Positions 42,318 to 52,060 are shown, numbered from the stretch's first letter. The stretch: DNA of 64,000 nt from UBA1426 sp050953365 (GCA_050953365.1 JBMNMN010000002.1:186001-250000), one strand, 5' to 3'. Program-made: numbers and translations. The notes: generated from the sequence alone by a model not told the origin.

Positions 42318-42409
42318 AAAATTCTTCCTTTCAAACGAAGAAGTTTTCTGTTATACTTCTATTCTCGCCTTTTTTCGACAATGTGTCCAGCATTATTTTT
42401 TGGAATGAA

Positions 42410-42438
42410 TTGTTGATACCGCTGCTTTTTGCTATTAT
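42410..42438 (+). promoter_or_regulatory. Candidate promoter of der-plsY-gpsA
   Basis: TTGTTG (42410-42415), a 17-base spacer and TATTAT (42433-42438). A further TATAAT at 42466-42471 lacks a good -35 partner. Confidence 0.45.
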
Positions 42439-42519
42439 AACGTGGAAAGGCGGTTTGCCTGATGTTATAATATGATGTATATTTCAGGAGCAGAATAAAA
42501 TAAAAAGGATGCGTGCAAG

Positions 42520-43848
42520 ATGAACAAACCTATTGTAGCCGTTGTCGGAAGACCCAATGTAGGGAAATCGACTTTTTTTAATAAAGTGTTGGGAAGACGC
42601 GTTTCCATTGTGGAGGATACTCCGGGGGTCACCAGGGACCGAATCTACGGAGAAGCGGAATGGAGAGGAGTTTCCTTTATCTTGATAGATACTGGCGGTA
42701 TCGAACCGGGGGCCGACGACATTATCCTGGCGCAGATTCGGGAACAGGCAGAGATTGCCATGGAAACGGCCCATGTGATCCTGTTTATCGTCGACGGAAA
42801 AGACGGCCTGACCGCTTCCGACCGTGAAGTTGCCTCCATATTGATGCGAACGGGGAAGAAAGTCATTCTCGTAGTGAACAAGGTGGATACGAAAGAGCTT
42901 CCGGATCACTTCTATGATTTTTACGAACTGGGGTTGGGAGAGCCCATTGCCATCTCTGCCGCAAACATGCTCGGCTTGGGAGATCTTTTGGATTTGGTAG
43001 TAGATAATTTTCCTGCCGGAACAGAGGGTGAAGAGGAGGATGACAGGGTAAAGATTGCGGTGATCGGGAAACCAAATGTGGGAAAGTCCTCCTTTATCAA
43101 TGCTATGATAGGAGAAAACAGGCTTATCGTCAGTGATATTGCCGGAACCACCAGGGACTCCATCGACACTCCGTTTTTATGGCAGGGGCAAGAATACGTA
43201 CTCATCGATACGGCAGGTATTCGCAGGAAGAGCAAAATAACGGCCAATATAGAGAGGTATAGCGTAATTCGTGCGATTTCGGCCATCGAGCGGAGCGATG
43301 TGTGCCTTCTGATGCTGGATGCTACGGAAGGTGTAACGGAGCAGGATAAGAAAATCGCCGGCATGGCCCACGAGGAAGGCAAGGGCATCGTTATCGTCGT
43401 AAACAAGTGGGACCTTATAGAGAAAGATACCAATACCATGAATGAATTCCGAAAGGACCTCCAAAGGGAACTGGCGTTTATCTCATATGCGCCCTCTGTT
43501 TTCATATCCGTTCTTCAAAAACAAAGGTTGGACAACGTCATGGAGTTGGCCAAGACCGTATCGGAAAACAGGGCTATGCGAATTCCTACCGGACAGTTGA
43601 ACTCACTGATCATCGATGCCACCATGATGAAGCAGCCTCCTTCGGATAAAGGGAAGCGTCTGAAGATCTATTATGTAACACAAGTGGGCATAAAACCGCC
43701 GCTTTTCTCGTTCCAGGTCAACAGCCGTGAACTGATGCATTTTTCCTACTCCCGTTATTTAGAAAATAAGATCCGGGAGGGCTACGGCTTCGAAGGGACC
43801 TCTATTAAATTTGTATTTCGCGAGAAGGGAGAAAAAGAAGATGTTTGA
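42520..43848 (+). CDS. der: Ribosome biogenesis GTPase Der (EngA)
   Basis: 442 residues with two consecutive GTPase domains: G1 motifs GRPNVGKST (residue about 8) and GKPNVGKSS (about 183), G3 DTGGI and DTAGI, G4 NKVD and NKWD, followed by a C-terminal KH-like domain. Needed for 50S assembly. The next gene begins eight bases before its stop. Confidence 0.97.
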   Translation: MNKPIVAVVGRPNVGKSTFFNKVLGRRVSIVEDTPGVTRDRIYGEAEWRGVSFILIDTGGIEPGADDIILAQIREQAEIAMETAHVILFIVDGKDGLTASDREVASILMRTGKKVILVVNKVDTKELPDHFYDFYELGLGEPIAISAANMLGLGDLLDLVVDNFPAGTEGEEEDDRVKIAVIGKPNVGKSSFINAMIGENRLIVSDIAGTTRDSIDTPFLWQGQEYVLIDTAGIRRKSKITANIERYSVIRAISAIERSDVCLLMLDATEGVTEQDKKIAGMAHEEGKGIVIVVNKWDLIEKDTNTMNEFRKDLQRELAFISYAPSVFISVLQKQRLDNVMELAKTVSENRAMRIPTGQLNSLIIDATMMKQPPSDKGKRLKIYYVTQVGIKPPLFSFQVNSRELMHFSYSRYLENKIREGYGFEGTSIKFVFREKGEKEDV

Positions 43849-44458
43849 TTTTTCTTCGTTGGATGGGATGACGGTTTTCATATGGATAATAGCGTGCGTA
43901 GCGGCCTATCTGATCGGGAATCTTTCACCGGCCACTTTGATCGGCAGAGCTTCCGGCGTTGACATCCGTAAGGAGGGAAGCGGAAATCCCGGCACCACTA
44001 ATGTGCTTCGGGTGATGGGAAAAAAAGCCGCATTGCTTACTCTGCTCATCGATATATTAAAAGGTGCGGCAGCGGTGTGGATCGGTAAATTGTTGGGCGG
44101 CGAGGCCTTGTCCGTTTTATGCGGTTTTGCCGTTTTTCTGGGTCATATCTTTCCGGTATTCTACAAATTTAAAGGTGGGAAAGGGGTTGCAACAGCTTTT
44201 GGCGTTCTTTTGACCCTGCATCCGATCATGGCTCTTATTTGTCTGGCAATCGCCGCTTTGGGCTTTGTTACCGCTCGTCGGGTATCCGTGGGCAGCCTTA
44301 TGGCGGCTTTATCTTTACCGCTGCTCGCATGGTATTATATGACCGATTACATAGTGGTATATACGATCATGGCCATCATCGTCTTAATAAAACATAAGAG
44401 CAATTTTCAGCGGCTTATTAGAGGAGAAGAGCCCAAAATCAGCTTTAAGAAAAAATAA
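43841..44458 (+). CDS. plsY: Acyl-phosphate:glycerol-3-phosphate acyltransferase
   Basis: 205 residues from ATG 43841, overlapping the der stop. Integral membrane enzyme, about five helices, that acylates position 1 of glycerol-3-phosphate with acyl phosphate, the first step of phospholipid synthesis. Motifs: GNLSPATLIGR, VDIRKEGSGNPGTTNVLRVMG, and GHIFPVFYKFKGGKGVAT. Followed by gpsA, which supplies glycerol-3-phosphate. Confidence 0.95.
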   Translation: MFDFSSLDGMTVFIWIIACVAAYLIGNLSPATLIGRASGVDIRKEGSGNPGTTNVLRVMGKKAALLTLLIDILKGAAAVWIGKLLGGEALSVLCGFAVFLGHIFPVFYKFKGGKGVATAFGVLLTLHPIMALICLAIAALGFVTARRVSVGSLMAALSLPLLAWYYMTDYIVVYTIMAIIVLIKHKSNFQRLIRGEEPKISFKKK

Positions 44459-44469
44459 GGAGGCAAGAT

Positions 44470-45510
44470 ATGGAACATAAAATTGCAGTGCTGGGGGCCG
44501 GAAGCTGGGGAACCGCTCTTGCGGTAAGTCTGGCCGGAAAAGGATATTCTGTCCGAATTTGGGATGTGGACCAGGCTCATGTAGATGCGTTAAGGTCAGA
44601 TAGAGAGAACAGGAAATATCTTCCCGGAGTTAAATTTTTTGAGTCTATGAACTTAACCGATACAGCTGAAGAAGCCATTACAGGATCGGATGTAGTACTT
44701 TTTGCCGCGCCGGCACAGCATTTTCGGAGCGCTCTGTTAAACGCCATGCCATTCCTGACTGAAGATATGGTGTTGGTGAATGTGGCAAAGGGCATCGAAC
44801 AAAGAAGCCTTAAACGCATGTCTGAAATTGCCTCCGAAATATTGCCCGGAGCTAAATATGTAGCGCTTTCCGGGCCGTCTCATGCGGAAGAGGTGGGAAG
44901 AGGATTGCCTACCACAGTGGTATCCGCTTCAGAAGATATAAAGCTGGCTGAGTTCGTTCAGGACATATTTATGACCGAACGGTTTCGAGTATACACAAAC
45001 ACCGATGTTGCCGGCGTAGAATTCGGCGGAGCCTTGAAGAATACCATCGCTCTGGGAGCCGGAATCTCCGACGGAATGGGATATGGAGATAATGCGAAGG
45101 CGGCGCTGATGACCCGCGGAATTACGGAAATAGCCCGACTGGGTGTGCGTTTAGGAGCGAAGGCAGAAACTTTTACGGGACTTACCGGCATCGGTGACCT
45201 TATCGTTACATGTACAAGTATGCACAGCCGAAATCGGCGTTGCGGAATCATGATCGGTGAGGGGATGAAACCTTCCGAGGCAGTGAAAAAAGTAGGGATG
45301 GTAGTAGAGGGTATATATACTACCCAGGCAGCTTACGAGTTGGCAAAGCGCTGTGAAGTGGAGATGCCCATCACAGAGCGGATCTATGAGGTAATCAACG
45401 AAAAGATCGATGCAAGAACTGCGGTGACCGCCCTGATGACCCGACAGAAGAAACATGAGATAGAAGATTGCTTTGACGGTCGTTACCGTACCTGCAAAAT
45501 AACGGAGTAG
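44470..45510 (+). CDS. gpsA: Glycerol-3-phosphate dehydrogenase [NAD(P)+]
   Basis: 346 residues behind AAGGAGG. Reduces dihydroxyacetone phosphate to glycerol-3-phosphate. Rossmann motif VLGAGSWGTALAVSLA, LSGPSHAEEV, ALKNTIALGAGISDGMGYGDNAKAAL with the catalytic Lys, and TFTGLTGIGDLIVTCTS. The product feeds PlsY encoded just upstream; both genes share the der transcript. Confidence 0.96.
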   Translation: MEHKIAVLGAGSWGTALAVSLAGKGYSVRIWDVDQAHVDALRSDRENRKYLPGVKFFESMNLTDTAEEAITGSDVVLFAAPAQHFRSALLNAMPFLTEDMVLVNVAKGIEQRSLKRMSEIASEILPGAKYVALSGPSHAEEVGRGLPTTVVSASEDIKLAEFVQDIFMTERFRVYTNTDVAGVEFGGALKNTIALGAGISDGMGYGDNAKAALMTRGITEIARLGVRLGAKAETFTGLTGIGDLIVTCTSMHSRNRRCGIMIGEGMKPSEAVKKVGMVVEGIYTTQAAYELAKRCEVEMPITERIYEVINEKIDARTAVTALMTRQKKHEIEDCFDGRYRTCKITE

Positions 45511-45538
45511 AAGGGTAAATGAGGAAATAAAAAATAAG

Positions 45539-45586
45539 GCGGCCCTGGGGGAAAATGGAGTGAAAAGCCGTTTCCCTCAAGGCCGC
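45539..45586 (-). terminator. Terminator of ilvA (leftward), shared hairpin with gpsA end
   Basis: GCGGCC and GGCCGC plus inner GGGGAAA/TTTCCCT arms form a long stem. On the minus strand it is followed by TTATTTTTTATTT, a good terminator for ilvA; on the plus strand the T run is missing, so it may stop gpsA transcripts less efficiently. Confidence 0.7.
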
Positions 45587-45615
45587 TGTGATTTAATAGA
45601 TGTTAATACCTGGAA

Positions 45616-46854
45616 TCAATAGACTCTGGTTACAGAGAAATTGTGATTCTCCAATGCGTCCAGTATTTCGATAATATGTTCATGGCCGTTGGTCTCAACC
45701 GTTACTTCCAAAAGGACCTTATTGGAATAGCGGTCAATAGCCTTAAACTGATTGTGCTGAAGCTCGATGACATTTGCGCCATGGTCCGCCAGAACCTGAG
45801 CCACCCTGACCAATTGTCCCGGTTTATCCGGCAGTTCCACAGAAAAGCACATGATGCGTCCTCGTGTAATAAGACCCTGGTTGATAATCTCTGAAATAGT
45901 GAGTACATCTATGTTACCGCCGGTGATAAGACATACGATGTTTTTTCCTTTTTCTGCGCGTTTTCTCAATCCTGCCAGGGGTATGGCTCCTGCGGTTTCC
46001 GCCACCATCTTATGCTTTTCAATGACCAACAGTACCGCTTCCATAATTTCTTTTTCAGAAACAGTTATTATATCATCCACATATTGTTTTGTGATGGCAA
46101 AGGTGAGGTCGCCGGGCTGCTTTACGGCAACGCCTTCAGCTACGGTTTTCAGCGATGCAAGCCGCGACACCTGGCCCTCCTCCAGGGAAATTTTCATAGC
46201 CATAGCGCCTACGGGAACTACACCTATTACCTTAACAGACGGCTTCAGAGTCTTAATTGCCAGGGCGATTCCCGCTATCAGCCCGCCTCCGCCTATAGGA
46301 ACAAGGACTTCATCGACTTCTTGCAACTCTTCCAGAATTTCAAGACCGACGGTACCTTGCCCGCAGATGACATCATAATCATCAAAGGGATGAACAAAGG
46401 TGTAACCTTCTTTTTCCGACAGTTCCATGGCATGGCGGTAAGCTTCGTCGTAAACGTCCCCGTGAAGGATCACTCTTGTGCCGTATGCTTTTGTGGCATC
46501 CACTTTAAGCAGAGGCGTTACGTTAGGCATGACGATGGTGGAGGGAATTCTCCTTTCTTTCGCAGAATAGGCTACGCCTTGGGCATGATTTCCGGCGGAG
46601 GAGGAAATAACGCCATGTTTTCTTTCTTCTTCCGTCAGATTGGAAATCTTGTTGTAGGCGCCGCGAATTTTAAAGGATCCGGTCCTCTGCAGGTTTTCCG
46701 GCTTCATATAAACATTGCAGGAATATTCAGCGCTGAAAAAATCGCTTCGGATCAGCGGCGTTTTCAGCAAGACCGGCTTCAAATTTTCAGCAGCCCGTTG
46801 AATATTCTTCAGGTGATCTGCTTCCATAAAGGTTTTTACTTGATTTGCATCCAT
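45616..46854 (-). CDS. ilvA: Threonine ammonia-lyase (threonine dehydratase) with ACT domain
   Basis: 412 residues from ATG 46854, chosen for ATGGAGA at proper distance; GTG 46881 gives nine extra residues. PLP enzyme that converts threonine to 2-oxobutyrate. Motifs: RTGSFKIRGAYNKI with the PLP Lys, SSAGNHAQGVAYSA, VPIGGGGLIAGIA, CLITGGNID. A single C-terminal ACT domain (about 330-412, VELPDKPGQLVRVAQVLADH) places it in the medium-length group used either for isoleucine synthesis or threonine breakdown. No ilv genes adjoin, so the physiological role is open. Confidence 0.93.
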   Translation of the reverse strand: MDANQVKTFMEADHLKNIQRAAENLKPVLLKTPLIRSDFFSAEYSCNVYMKPENLQRTGSFKIRGAYNKISNLTEEERKHGVISSSAGNHAQGVAYSAKERRIPSTIVMPNVTPLLKVDATKAYGTRVILHGDVYDEAYRHAMELSEKEGYTFVHPFDDYDVICGQGTVGLEILEELQEVDEVLVPIGGGGLIAGIALAIKTLKPSVKVIGVVPVGAMAMKISLEEGQVSRLASLKTVAEGVAVKQPGDLTFAITKQYVDDIITVSEKEIMEAVLLVIEKHKMVAETAGAIPLAGLRKRAEKGKNIVCLITGGNIDVLTISEIINQGLITRGRIMCFSVELPDKPGQLVRVAQVLADHGANVIELQHNQFKAIDRYSNKVLLEVTVETNGHEHIIEILDALENHNFSVTRVY

Positions 46855-46927
46855 AGTTGTCTCCATTACATAATTTTTCACTGCATTTTTTATTGTGTAA
46901 ATATAAAAAATAGTTTATCTCTTTTCT

Positions 46928-46956
46928 TTGTAATCGTCAAGAAAGAATGGTACAAT
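46928..46956 (+). promoter_or_regulatory. Promoter of miaB
   Basis: TTGTAA (46928-46933), a 17-base spacer and TACAAT (46951-46956), 31 bases before the miaB start. Confidence 0.6.
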
Positions 46957-46986
46957 GTAAAAGCATTATGTTTAGGAGGATTTTCG

Positions 46987-48360
46987 TTGAACGATAGAAG
47001 TTTTTTTATACAAACCTTTGGTTGTCAGATGAATGAAAGGGACTCGGAGACTCTGGCGGGGATGCTTTCCGATCTCGGTTATCGAGAGAATTCGGTGCGG
47101 AATCAGGCCGATGTGATCATCATCAATACTTGCAGCGTTAGAGAAAACGCGGACAGACGCTTTTTCGGCACTCTAGGGCAGTTAAAAAGAATCAAAGCCG
47201 ACAGACCGGACATGATCATTGCCGTTTGCGGCTGCATGATGCAGCAGCAGCACATCATCGATACGCTCAAATCGAAATACCCATGGGTGGATCTTGTCTT
47301 CGGAACACACAATCTTCATGAATTTCCCAAGCTGCTCGGTAATGTGCTCAACGAGAGAAACAAAGTGGTTGAAGTATGGGACCAGGCGGAAGATATTGTG
47401 GAAGGGCTTCCTTCCCAGAGAAAACATCCGCATAAAGCTTTTATCAATATAATGTACGGCTGCAACAATTTCTGCACTTACTGCATCGTGCCCTACACCC
47501 GGGGCAGAGAACGCAGCCGTGACCCGGAAGCCATCCTGGAAGAGGCAAGAGCTTTGGTAGCAGACGGCGTGCGTGAGATTACCTTGCTTGGGCAAAATGT
47601 GAATTCCTATCGCGGCCAAAGCCGGAATCCGCTTGCTGAAGAGGTCGGTTCGGCTGGAAGGGTTGATCCGGCAGGGGAGCATACAAGCTTTGCCGGGCTG
47701 ATTCATATGCTTAACCAGGTAGAGGGCTTGGAACGAATACGGTTTATGACGTCTCACCCAAAGGATCTTTCGGATGAATTAATCGACGCTTTCGCTTCCT
47801 GCAAGAAACTGTGCCCGCATATTCATCTTCCTGTCCAATCGGGTAGCACACGGATTCTTGCGAAGATGAATCGCAAGTATACAAAGGAAGACTACCTCGA
47901 ATTGGTAGAAAAGCTGCGCACAAAAACGCCGGATATCGCCATAACCACGGATATCATTGTCGGTTTCCCCGGAGAAACGGAGGAAGACTTTGAAGAGACT
48001 CTGGATCTGGTACGCAAGGTAGGTTTTGACTCCGCCTTTACCTTCCTGTATTCCATACGAAAGGGGACGCCTGCGGAACACTTCTCCGAGCAGGTTCCGG
48101 AGGATGTGAAACACGAAAGATTCAACCGGCTGGTGGATGAAGTAAATCGCATATCCGCAGAAAAGAACAGAGCGTTGGTGGGGCAAGTGACGGAAGTGCT
48201 GGCGGAAGGAAAAAGCAAGACCAACAAAGCCCTATATACCGGCAGGACCGGCGGGCATAAGTTGGTCAACTTCACGGCGGATAAAGATGTTTCCGGACGG
48301 CTGGTGAATGTGCTCATTACGGAGAGTTCCACCTTCAGCCTGACCGGTCACGTCGTATAA
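46987..48360 (+). CDS. miaB: tRNA-2-methylthio-N6-dimethylallyladenosine synthase
   Basis: 457 residues from TTG 46987, chosen because AGGAGGA lies seven bases upstream and the protein then begins at the conserved QTFGCQMN. The frame stays open 975 bases further upstream only because it runs antisense to ilvA. MiaB adds a methylthio group at A37 of tRNA. UPF0004 domain with three cluster Cys (FGCQMNERD, NTCSVREN, CGCMMQQ), radical SAM domain with YGCNNFCTYCIVPY, then a TRAM domain at the C-terminus (GQVTEVLAEGKSK). Confidence 0.95.
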   Translation: MNDRSFFIQTFGCQMNERDSETLAGMLSDLGYRENSVRNQADVIIINTCSVRENADRRFFGTLGQLKRIKADRPDMIIAVCGCMMQQQHIIDTLKSKYPWVDLVFGTHNLHEFPKLLGNVLNERNKVVEVWDQAEDIVEGLPSQRKHPHKAFINIMYGCNNFCTYCIVPYTRGRERSRDPEAILEEARALVADGVREITLLGQNVNSYRGQSRNPLAEEVGSAGRVDPAGEHTSFAGLIHMLNQVEGLERIRFMTSHPKDLSDELIDAFASCKKLCPHIHLPVQSGSTRILAKMNRKYTKEDYLELVEKLRTKTPDIAITTDIIVGFPGETEEDFEETLDLVRKVGFDSAFTFLYSIRKGTPAEHFSEQVPEDVKHERFNRLVDEVNRISAEKNRALVGQVTEVLAEGKSKTNKALYTGRTGGHKLVNFTADKDVSGRLVNVLITESSTFSLTGHVV

Positions 48361-48381
48361 AGGCAGGGCCTTGTTTTCAAA

Positions 48382-49812
48382 TCAGACTCTCAACCCGTCT
48401 TCAAAGGCGGGTTGTTCTTTTATGTCTTTTAGTACGTTTTCCCGGATCCAATCTACGTATTCTTGTGTTTGCTCGGGAGCCCGTCCCACATAATCGGCAG
48501 GGTTGAGCATGGAGCGAAGCGTTTCAAGATCCATGCCGAAAGCGGGGTCCCGGGCAATACGGAGAATCAAGTCATTTTCAAGACCTTTCTCTTTTACTTG
48601 CCTTGCGGCTTCCATGGAGTGGATTCGAATCCGTTCGTGCAGCTCCTGGCGGTTGCCGCCTCTTAATACCGCGTTCATCAGGATGTTTTCGGTAATCATA
48701 AAGGGTAGTTCCCTCTGAATATGAGCTTCTATTACTTTTGGATATACCACCATGTTCCCGGCAATATTCAAATATATATTCAAGATGGAGTCCACGGCCA
48801 GGAATGCTTCGGGAATGCTGATTCTCTTGTTTGCGGAGTCGTCCAGGGTCCTTTCAAACCACTGCTCCGAAGCGGTGAGCGCAGGATTCAGGGCGTTTAC
48901 CAGCACATAGCGGGAAAGGGCGGCCATGCGCTCTGAACGCATGGGATTTCGCTTATATGCCATGGCGGAGGAACCGATCTGATGGGCTTCAAAGGGTTCT
49001 TCCACTTCCTTCAGGTGCTGCAGCAGCCGCAGGTCGTTGCTGAATTTATGGGCGGACTGCGCAATTCCGCTGAGCACATTGAGAATCTGGCTGTCCAGCT
49101 TGCGAGGATATGTTTGTCCCGAAACCGGAAATACGTCCGGATAAGACATTTTTTCTGCAATGAGCCGGTCCAGCTTCTTCACTTTTTCATGATCCCCTTT
49201 GAATAGCTCTAAAAAGCTGGCTTGTGTTCCCGTAGTGCCTTTGGAACCGAGAAGACGCTTGTTGGATAGTTGGTGATCGATTGCCTCCCAGTCCATGATC
49301 AGGTCCTGGATCCATAGGGTGGCGCGTTTTCCCACCGTAGTGAGCTGCGCGGGCTGAAAATGGGTGAAACCTAAAGTGGGGAGATCTTTGTACTTTGTTG
49401 CAAAATCACAAAGCCTTGCTATGCAGACCAGGAGCTTTTGGCGGATCAATTCAAGGGCTTCGTGCATGATGATAATATCCGTGTTATCGCCCACGTAGCA
49501 GGAAGTGGCCCCCAGATGGATGATGGGCATCGCTTCCGGGCACTGTTGTCCGTAAGCATGCACATGGGCCATTACATCGTGGCGTACTTCCTTTTCTTTC
49601 GATTCCGCAACACTGTAATTGATGTCGTATATATGGTCTTTCATCTCCTTTATTTGGCTTTCTTTTATGGGCAGTCCGAGCTCCATTTCGCTTTCGGCCA
49701 AAGCCACCCACAGTTTGCGCCAAGTAGAGAATTTTTTCTCTGCAGAAAAGAGATATTGCATCTCCTTGCTGGCATAACGTGATGCAAAGGGACTTTCGTA
49801 GCGGTCATGCAT
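48382..49812 (-). CDS. purB: Adenylosuccinate lyase
   Basis: 476 residues. Catalyses two fumarate-releasing steps of purine synthesis. Fumarase/aspartase superfamily: HLGATSCYVGDNTDI, TLGFTHFQPAQLTTVGKR with the catalytic His, the signature GSSAMAYKRNPMRSE, and C-terminal helices. Similar in length to the eukaryote-like PurB group found in Clostridia. A hairpin in its last codons (AACCCGCC/GGCGGGTT-type) could also terminate the converging miaB transcript. Confidence 0.95.
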   Translation of the reverse strand: MHDRYESPFASRYASKEMQYLFSAEKKFSTWRKLWVALAESEMELGLPIKESQIKEMKDHIYDINYSVAESKEKEVRHDVMAHVHAYGQQCPEAMPIIHLGATSCYVGDNTDIIIMHEALELIRQKLLVCIARLCDFATKYKDLPTLGFTHFQPAQLTTVGKRATLWIQDLIMDWEAIDHQLSNKRLLGSKGTTGTQASFLELFKGDHEKVKKLDRLIAEKMSYPDVFPVSGQTYPRKLDSQILNVLSGIAQSAHKFSNDLRLLQHLKEVEEPFEAHQIGSSAMAYKRNPMRSERMAALSRYVLVNALNPALTASEQWFERTLDDSANKRISIPEAFLAVDSILNIYLNIAGNMVVYPKVIEAHIQRELPFMITENILMNAVLRGGNRQELHERIRIHSMEAARQVKEKGLENDLILRIARDPAFGMDLETLRSMLNPADYVGRAPEQTQEYVDWIRENVLKDIKEQPAFEDGLRV

Positions 49813-49949
49813 AAGCGTTTCCTCCTTTATTACTCTTTTATCCTATCATTTCGCATATGGATAGACAAGAACTTTCAAAACACAAGGTCTCTAATGGGTT
49901 AATGCCCGTGGAGGAATTGCAATAAGGCAATCTTATTGATTATTTTTGT

Positions 49950-49980
49950 GCATATTGATAAGGGCGTCCTAATATATTGT
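49950..49980 (+). promoter_or_regulatory. Possible sigma-E-type promoter of spoIVA
   Basis: GCATATT at about 49950 followed after some 16 bases by TATATTGT resembles, imperfectly, the sigma-E pattern (ATATT then CATACAAT-like). spoIVA is a sigma-E gene in Bacillus. The match is weak and by eye. Confidence 0.25.
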
Positions 49981-50015
49981 ACAGACATAGTGCAATGTGA
50001 AGGAGGGGGCATACC

Positions 50016-51494
50016 TTGGAAAACCTGAATATATATGAAAGTATGGCCGAAAGGACCCGCGGCGATATTTATATCGGGGTGGTGGGGCCGGTACGGACAG
50101 GAAAATCTACCTTTATTAAACGATTTATGGATCGGATGGTTTTGCCCAAGATGGAAGAGGGCCACCTGAAAGCCCAAGTCAGAGATGAGCTGCCCCAGAG
50201 CGGTACGGGGCGGACCATCACTACTACGGAGCCGAAGTTTATCCCTGCCAAAGCCGTAGAACTTCATCTATCCGACAACATCCGCTTCAATGTGCGCATG
50301 GTGGACTGCGTAGGCTATATGGTGAAAAATGCCATTGGTCATATGGAGGACGGTCAACCCCGTATGTTGAATACTCCTTGGAATGAGGAAAAAATACCTT
50401 TTGCGGAGGCTGCGGAGATCGGAACCAGAAAAGTCATCGCGGAGCATTCCACCATAGGCGTGTTGGTGACCACCGACGGAAGCATCGGTGAAATTCCGAG
50501 AGAAGATTACATACCGGCTGAAGAGAGAGTAGTGAAGGAACTCAAGGAACTGAATAAACCCTTTGTAATAGTACTCAACTCTACAACGCCGGAAGGAGCG
50601 ACGGCGCAGAAGTTACGCAGCGAGCTGGAAATGAAATACGATACGCCGGTAATCGCAGCAGATTGTATGAAAATGGGAGACGATCAGATACAGGGAATCC
50701 TGACACAAGTGCTTTATCAATTCCCTGCAGCCGAAGTTGGATTCATGCTGCCCGGCTTCTTAAAAGGCCTGCCGGAGGATCACCGGATCAAAACAACCAT
50801 CATTAGTGCGGTAAAAGACTGGTGCCAAAATCTAAATACCGTGAGAGACATCAAAGATACAGTTGCCGTATTGGCCGATGGGGATATCGTGAAAGATGTT
50901 GTGATTACGGACATGAATTTAGGGAATGGCAGAATTTTAGCAGAGATCCGTCCCGTAGACGGGTTATTCTATCAGCTCATCAGTGAAATAACGGATCGTG
51001 AAGTAAGCGATGACAGCCAGTTCTTCATGTTGATCAGGGAGTTGGCCGTAGCGAAGAAGGCATATGATAAAATTGCCTCCGCCATGGCCCAGGTGGAAGA
51101 AACGGGCTACGGCATCGTGCAGCCGAACCTCTCTGAAATGAATCTGGAAGAACCGGAGATCTTCCGCCAAGGCAACAATTTTGGAGTGCGTCTGATGGCC
51201 AAAGCTCCCAGTCTTCATATCATAAAGACGGATATTACCACGGAGGTGGCTCCCGTGGTTGGGAGTCTCCGACAGAGCGAGGATTTGGTTCAATATCTCC
51301 TGAGCGAATTTGAAAGCGATCCTGGAAAAATCTGGGAAACCAATATCTTCGGCAAATCTCTTTATGAGATGGTTACGGAACAGATGGAGTCCAAGTTGGC
51401 CAACGTGCCTGAACATATCCGAACCAAGGTTCAAAGATCCTTGCAGAAGGTATCCGATGAAGGAAGGGAACACATGATTTGCGTCGTCCTTTAA
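50016..51494 (+). CDS. spoIVA: Stage IV sporulation protein A
   Basis: 492 residues from TTG 50016 behind GAAGGAGGGGG. SpoIVA is the cytoskeleton-like ATPase that polymerises on the forespore surface and anchors the spore coat. Walker A GVVGPVRTGKSTFIKRFMDRM near residue 25, VRMVDCVGYMVKNAIGH, VTTDGSIGEIPREDYI, PFVIVLNSTTP, and the conserved C-terminus HMICVVL. Full length and highly conserved; direct evidence that the organism forms endospores. No other coat genes adjoin. Confidence 0.97.
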   Translation: MENLNIYESMAERTRGDIYIGVVGPVRTGKSTFIKRFMDRMVLPKMEEGHLKAQVRDELPQSGTGRTITTTEPKFIPAKAVELHLSDNIRFNVRMVDCVGYMVKNAIGHMEDGQPRMLNTPWNEEKIPFAEAAEIGTRKVIAEHSTIGVLVTTDGSIGEIPREDYIPAEERVVKELKELNKPFVIVLNSTTPEGATAQKLRSELEMKYDTPVIAADCMKMGDDQIQGILTQVLYQFPAAEVGFMLPGFLKGLPEDHRIKTTIISAVKDWCQNLNTVRDIKDTVAVLADGDIVKDVVITDMNLGNGRILAEIRPVDGLFYQLISEITDREVSDDSQFFMLIRELAVAKKAYDKIASAMAQVEETGYGIVQPNLSEMNLEEPEIFRQGNNFGVRLMAKAPSLHIIKTDITTEVAPVVGSLRQSEDLVQYLLSEFESDPGKIWETNIFGKSLYEMVTEQMESKLANVPEHIRTKVQRSLQKVSDEGREHMICVVL

Positions 51495-51566
51495 TCTGTG
51501 GCATGCATGTTCCGGATATTTGGATTTAAGATGCACAAAATGGCGTAGAGTATTATCCGTAAACAT

Positions 51567-51603
51567 AATAACGTTGCTCATTTTTCGGATGGGCAACGTT
51601 ATT
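51567..51603. repeat. Perfect 11-bp hairpin after spoIVA
   Basis: AATAACGTTGC and GCAACGTTATT pair perfectly around a 15-base loop. It stands 72 bases after spoIVA but is followed by ATATGCC, not a T run. It is the first of the GTTGC/GCAAC hairpins in this gap and may protect or terminate the spoIVA transcript. Confidence 0.7.
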
Positions 51604-51659
51604 ATATGCCTTTCTGCTGCTGCTTACCGGTTGCAAAAAAAAGGCGAAAAGCAGCGGTT

Positions 51660-52060
51660 AAATGAAAACAGCTCCAATTGACGATGCCTTTTTAGGATAT
51701 GAGCAACGTTTCCATATTCTAAACATGAATTGTAGTTGCTTTTTAGCCACAATAAAATTAAATAAGCAACGACATGGTGAGAAATGTAACAAATCATCGT
51801 TGCTTCTTTTGGAAAAAAGCAACGGCAGAAACGGTAAAAAACAAATTACCGTTGCTTCTCCTGGAAAAAAGCAACGGCAGAAACGGTAAAAAACAAATTA
51901 ACGTTGCTTCTCCTGGAAAAAAGCAACGGTAGAAACGGTGAAGAGCTTATTAACGTTGCTTCTCCCGAGAAAAAGCAACGACAGCGTTTGACAAAAACTA
52001 TTTTTCGCTGTCTCCTCAAGAAAAAAGCAACGAGATATCGTTATAAATATGAATTGTCGT
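51660..52060. repeat. Array of GTTGC/GCAAC hairpins, period 52 bp
   Basis: CGTTGC starts at 51798, 51850, 51902 and 51954, exactly 52 bases apart. Each copy reads CGTTGCTT, about 11 loop bases, then AAGCAACG, an 8-bp stem, followed by a linker like GCAGAAACGGTAAAAAACAA. Looser versions flank the array (GAGCAACG near 51700, GTTGCTTTTTAGCC near 51736, AAAAAGCAACGAG near 52023). Since 52 is not a multiple of three, the frames open across it (51662-51889, 51904-52116) are not genes. No protein gene is seen from 51495 to 52221. Confidence 0.85.

Noticed and set aside
46012..46986. 975-base open frame joined in frame to the 5' end of miaB
   Set aside because: It runs antisense to ilvA, its translation resembles no protein, and MiaB starts properly at TTG 46987 behind AGGAGGA.
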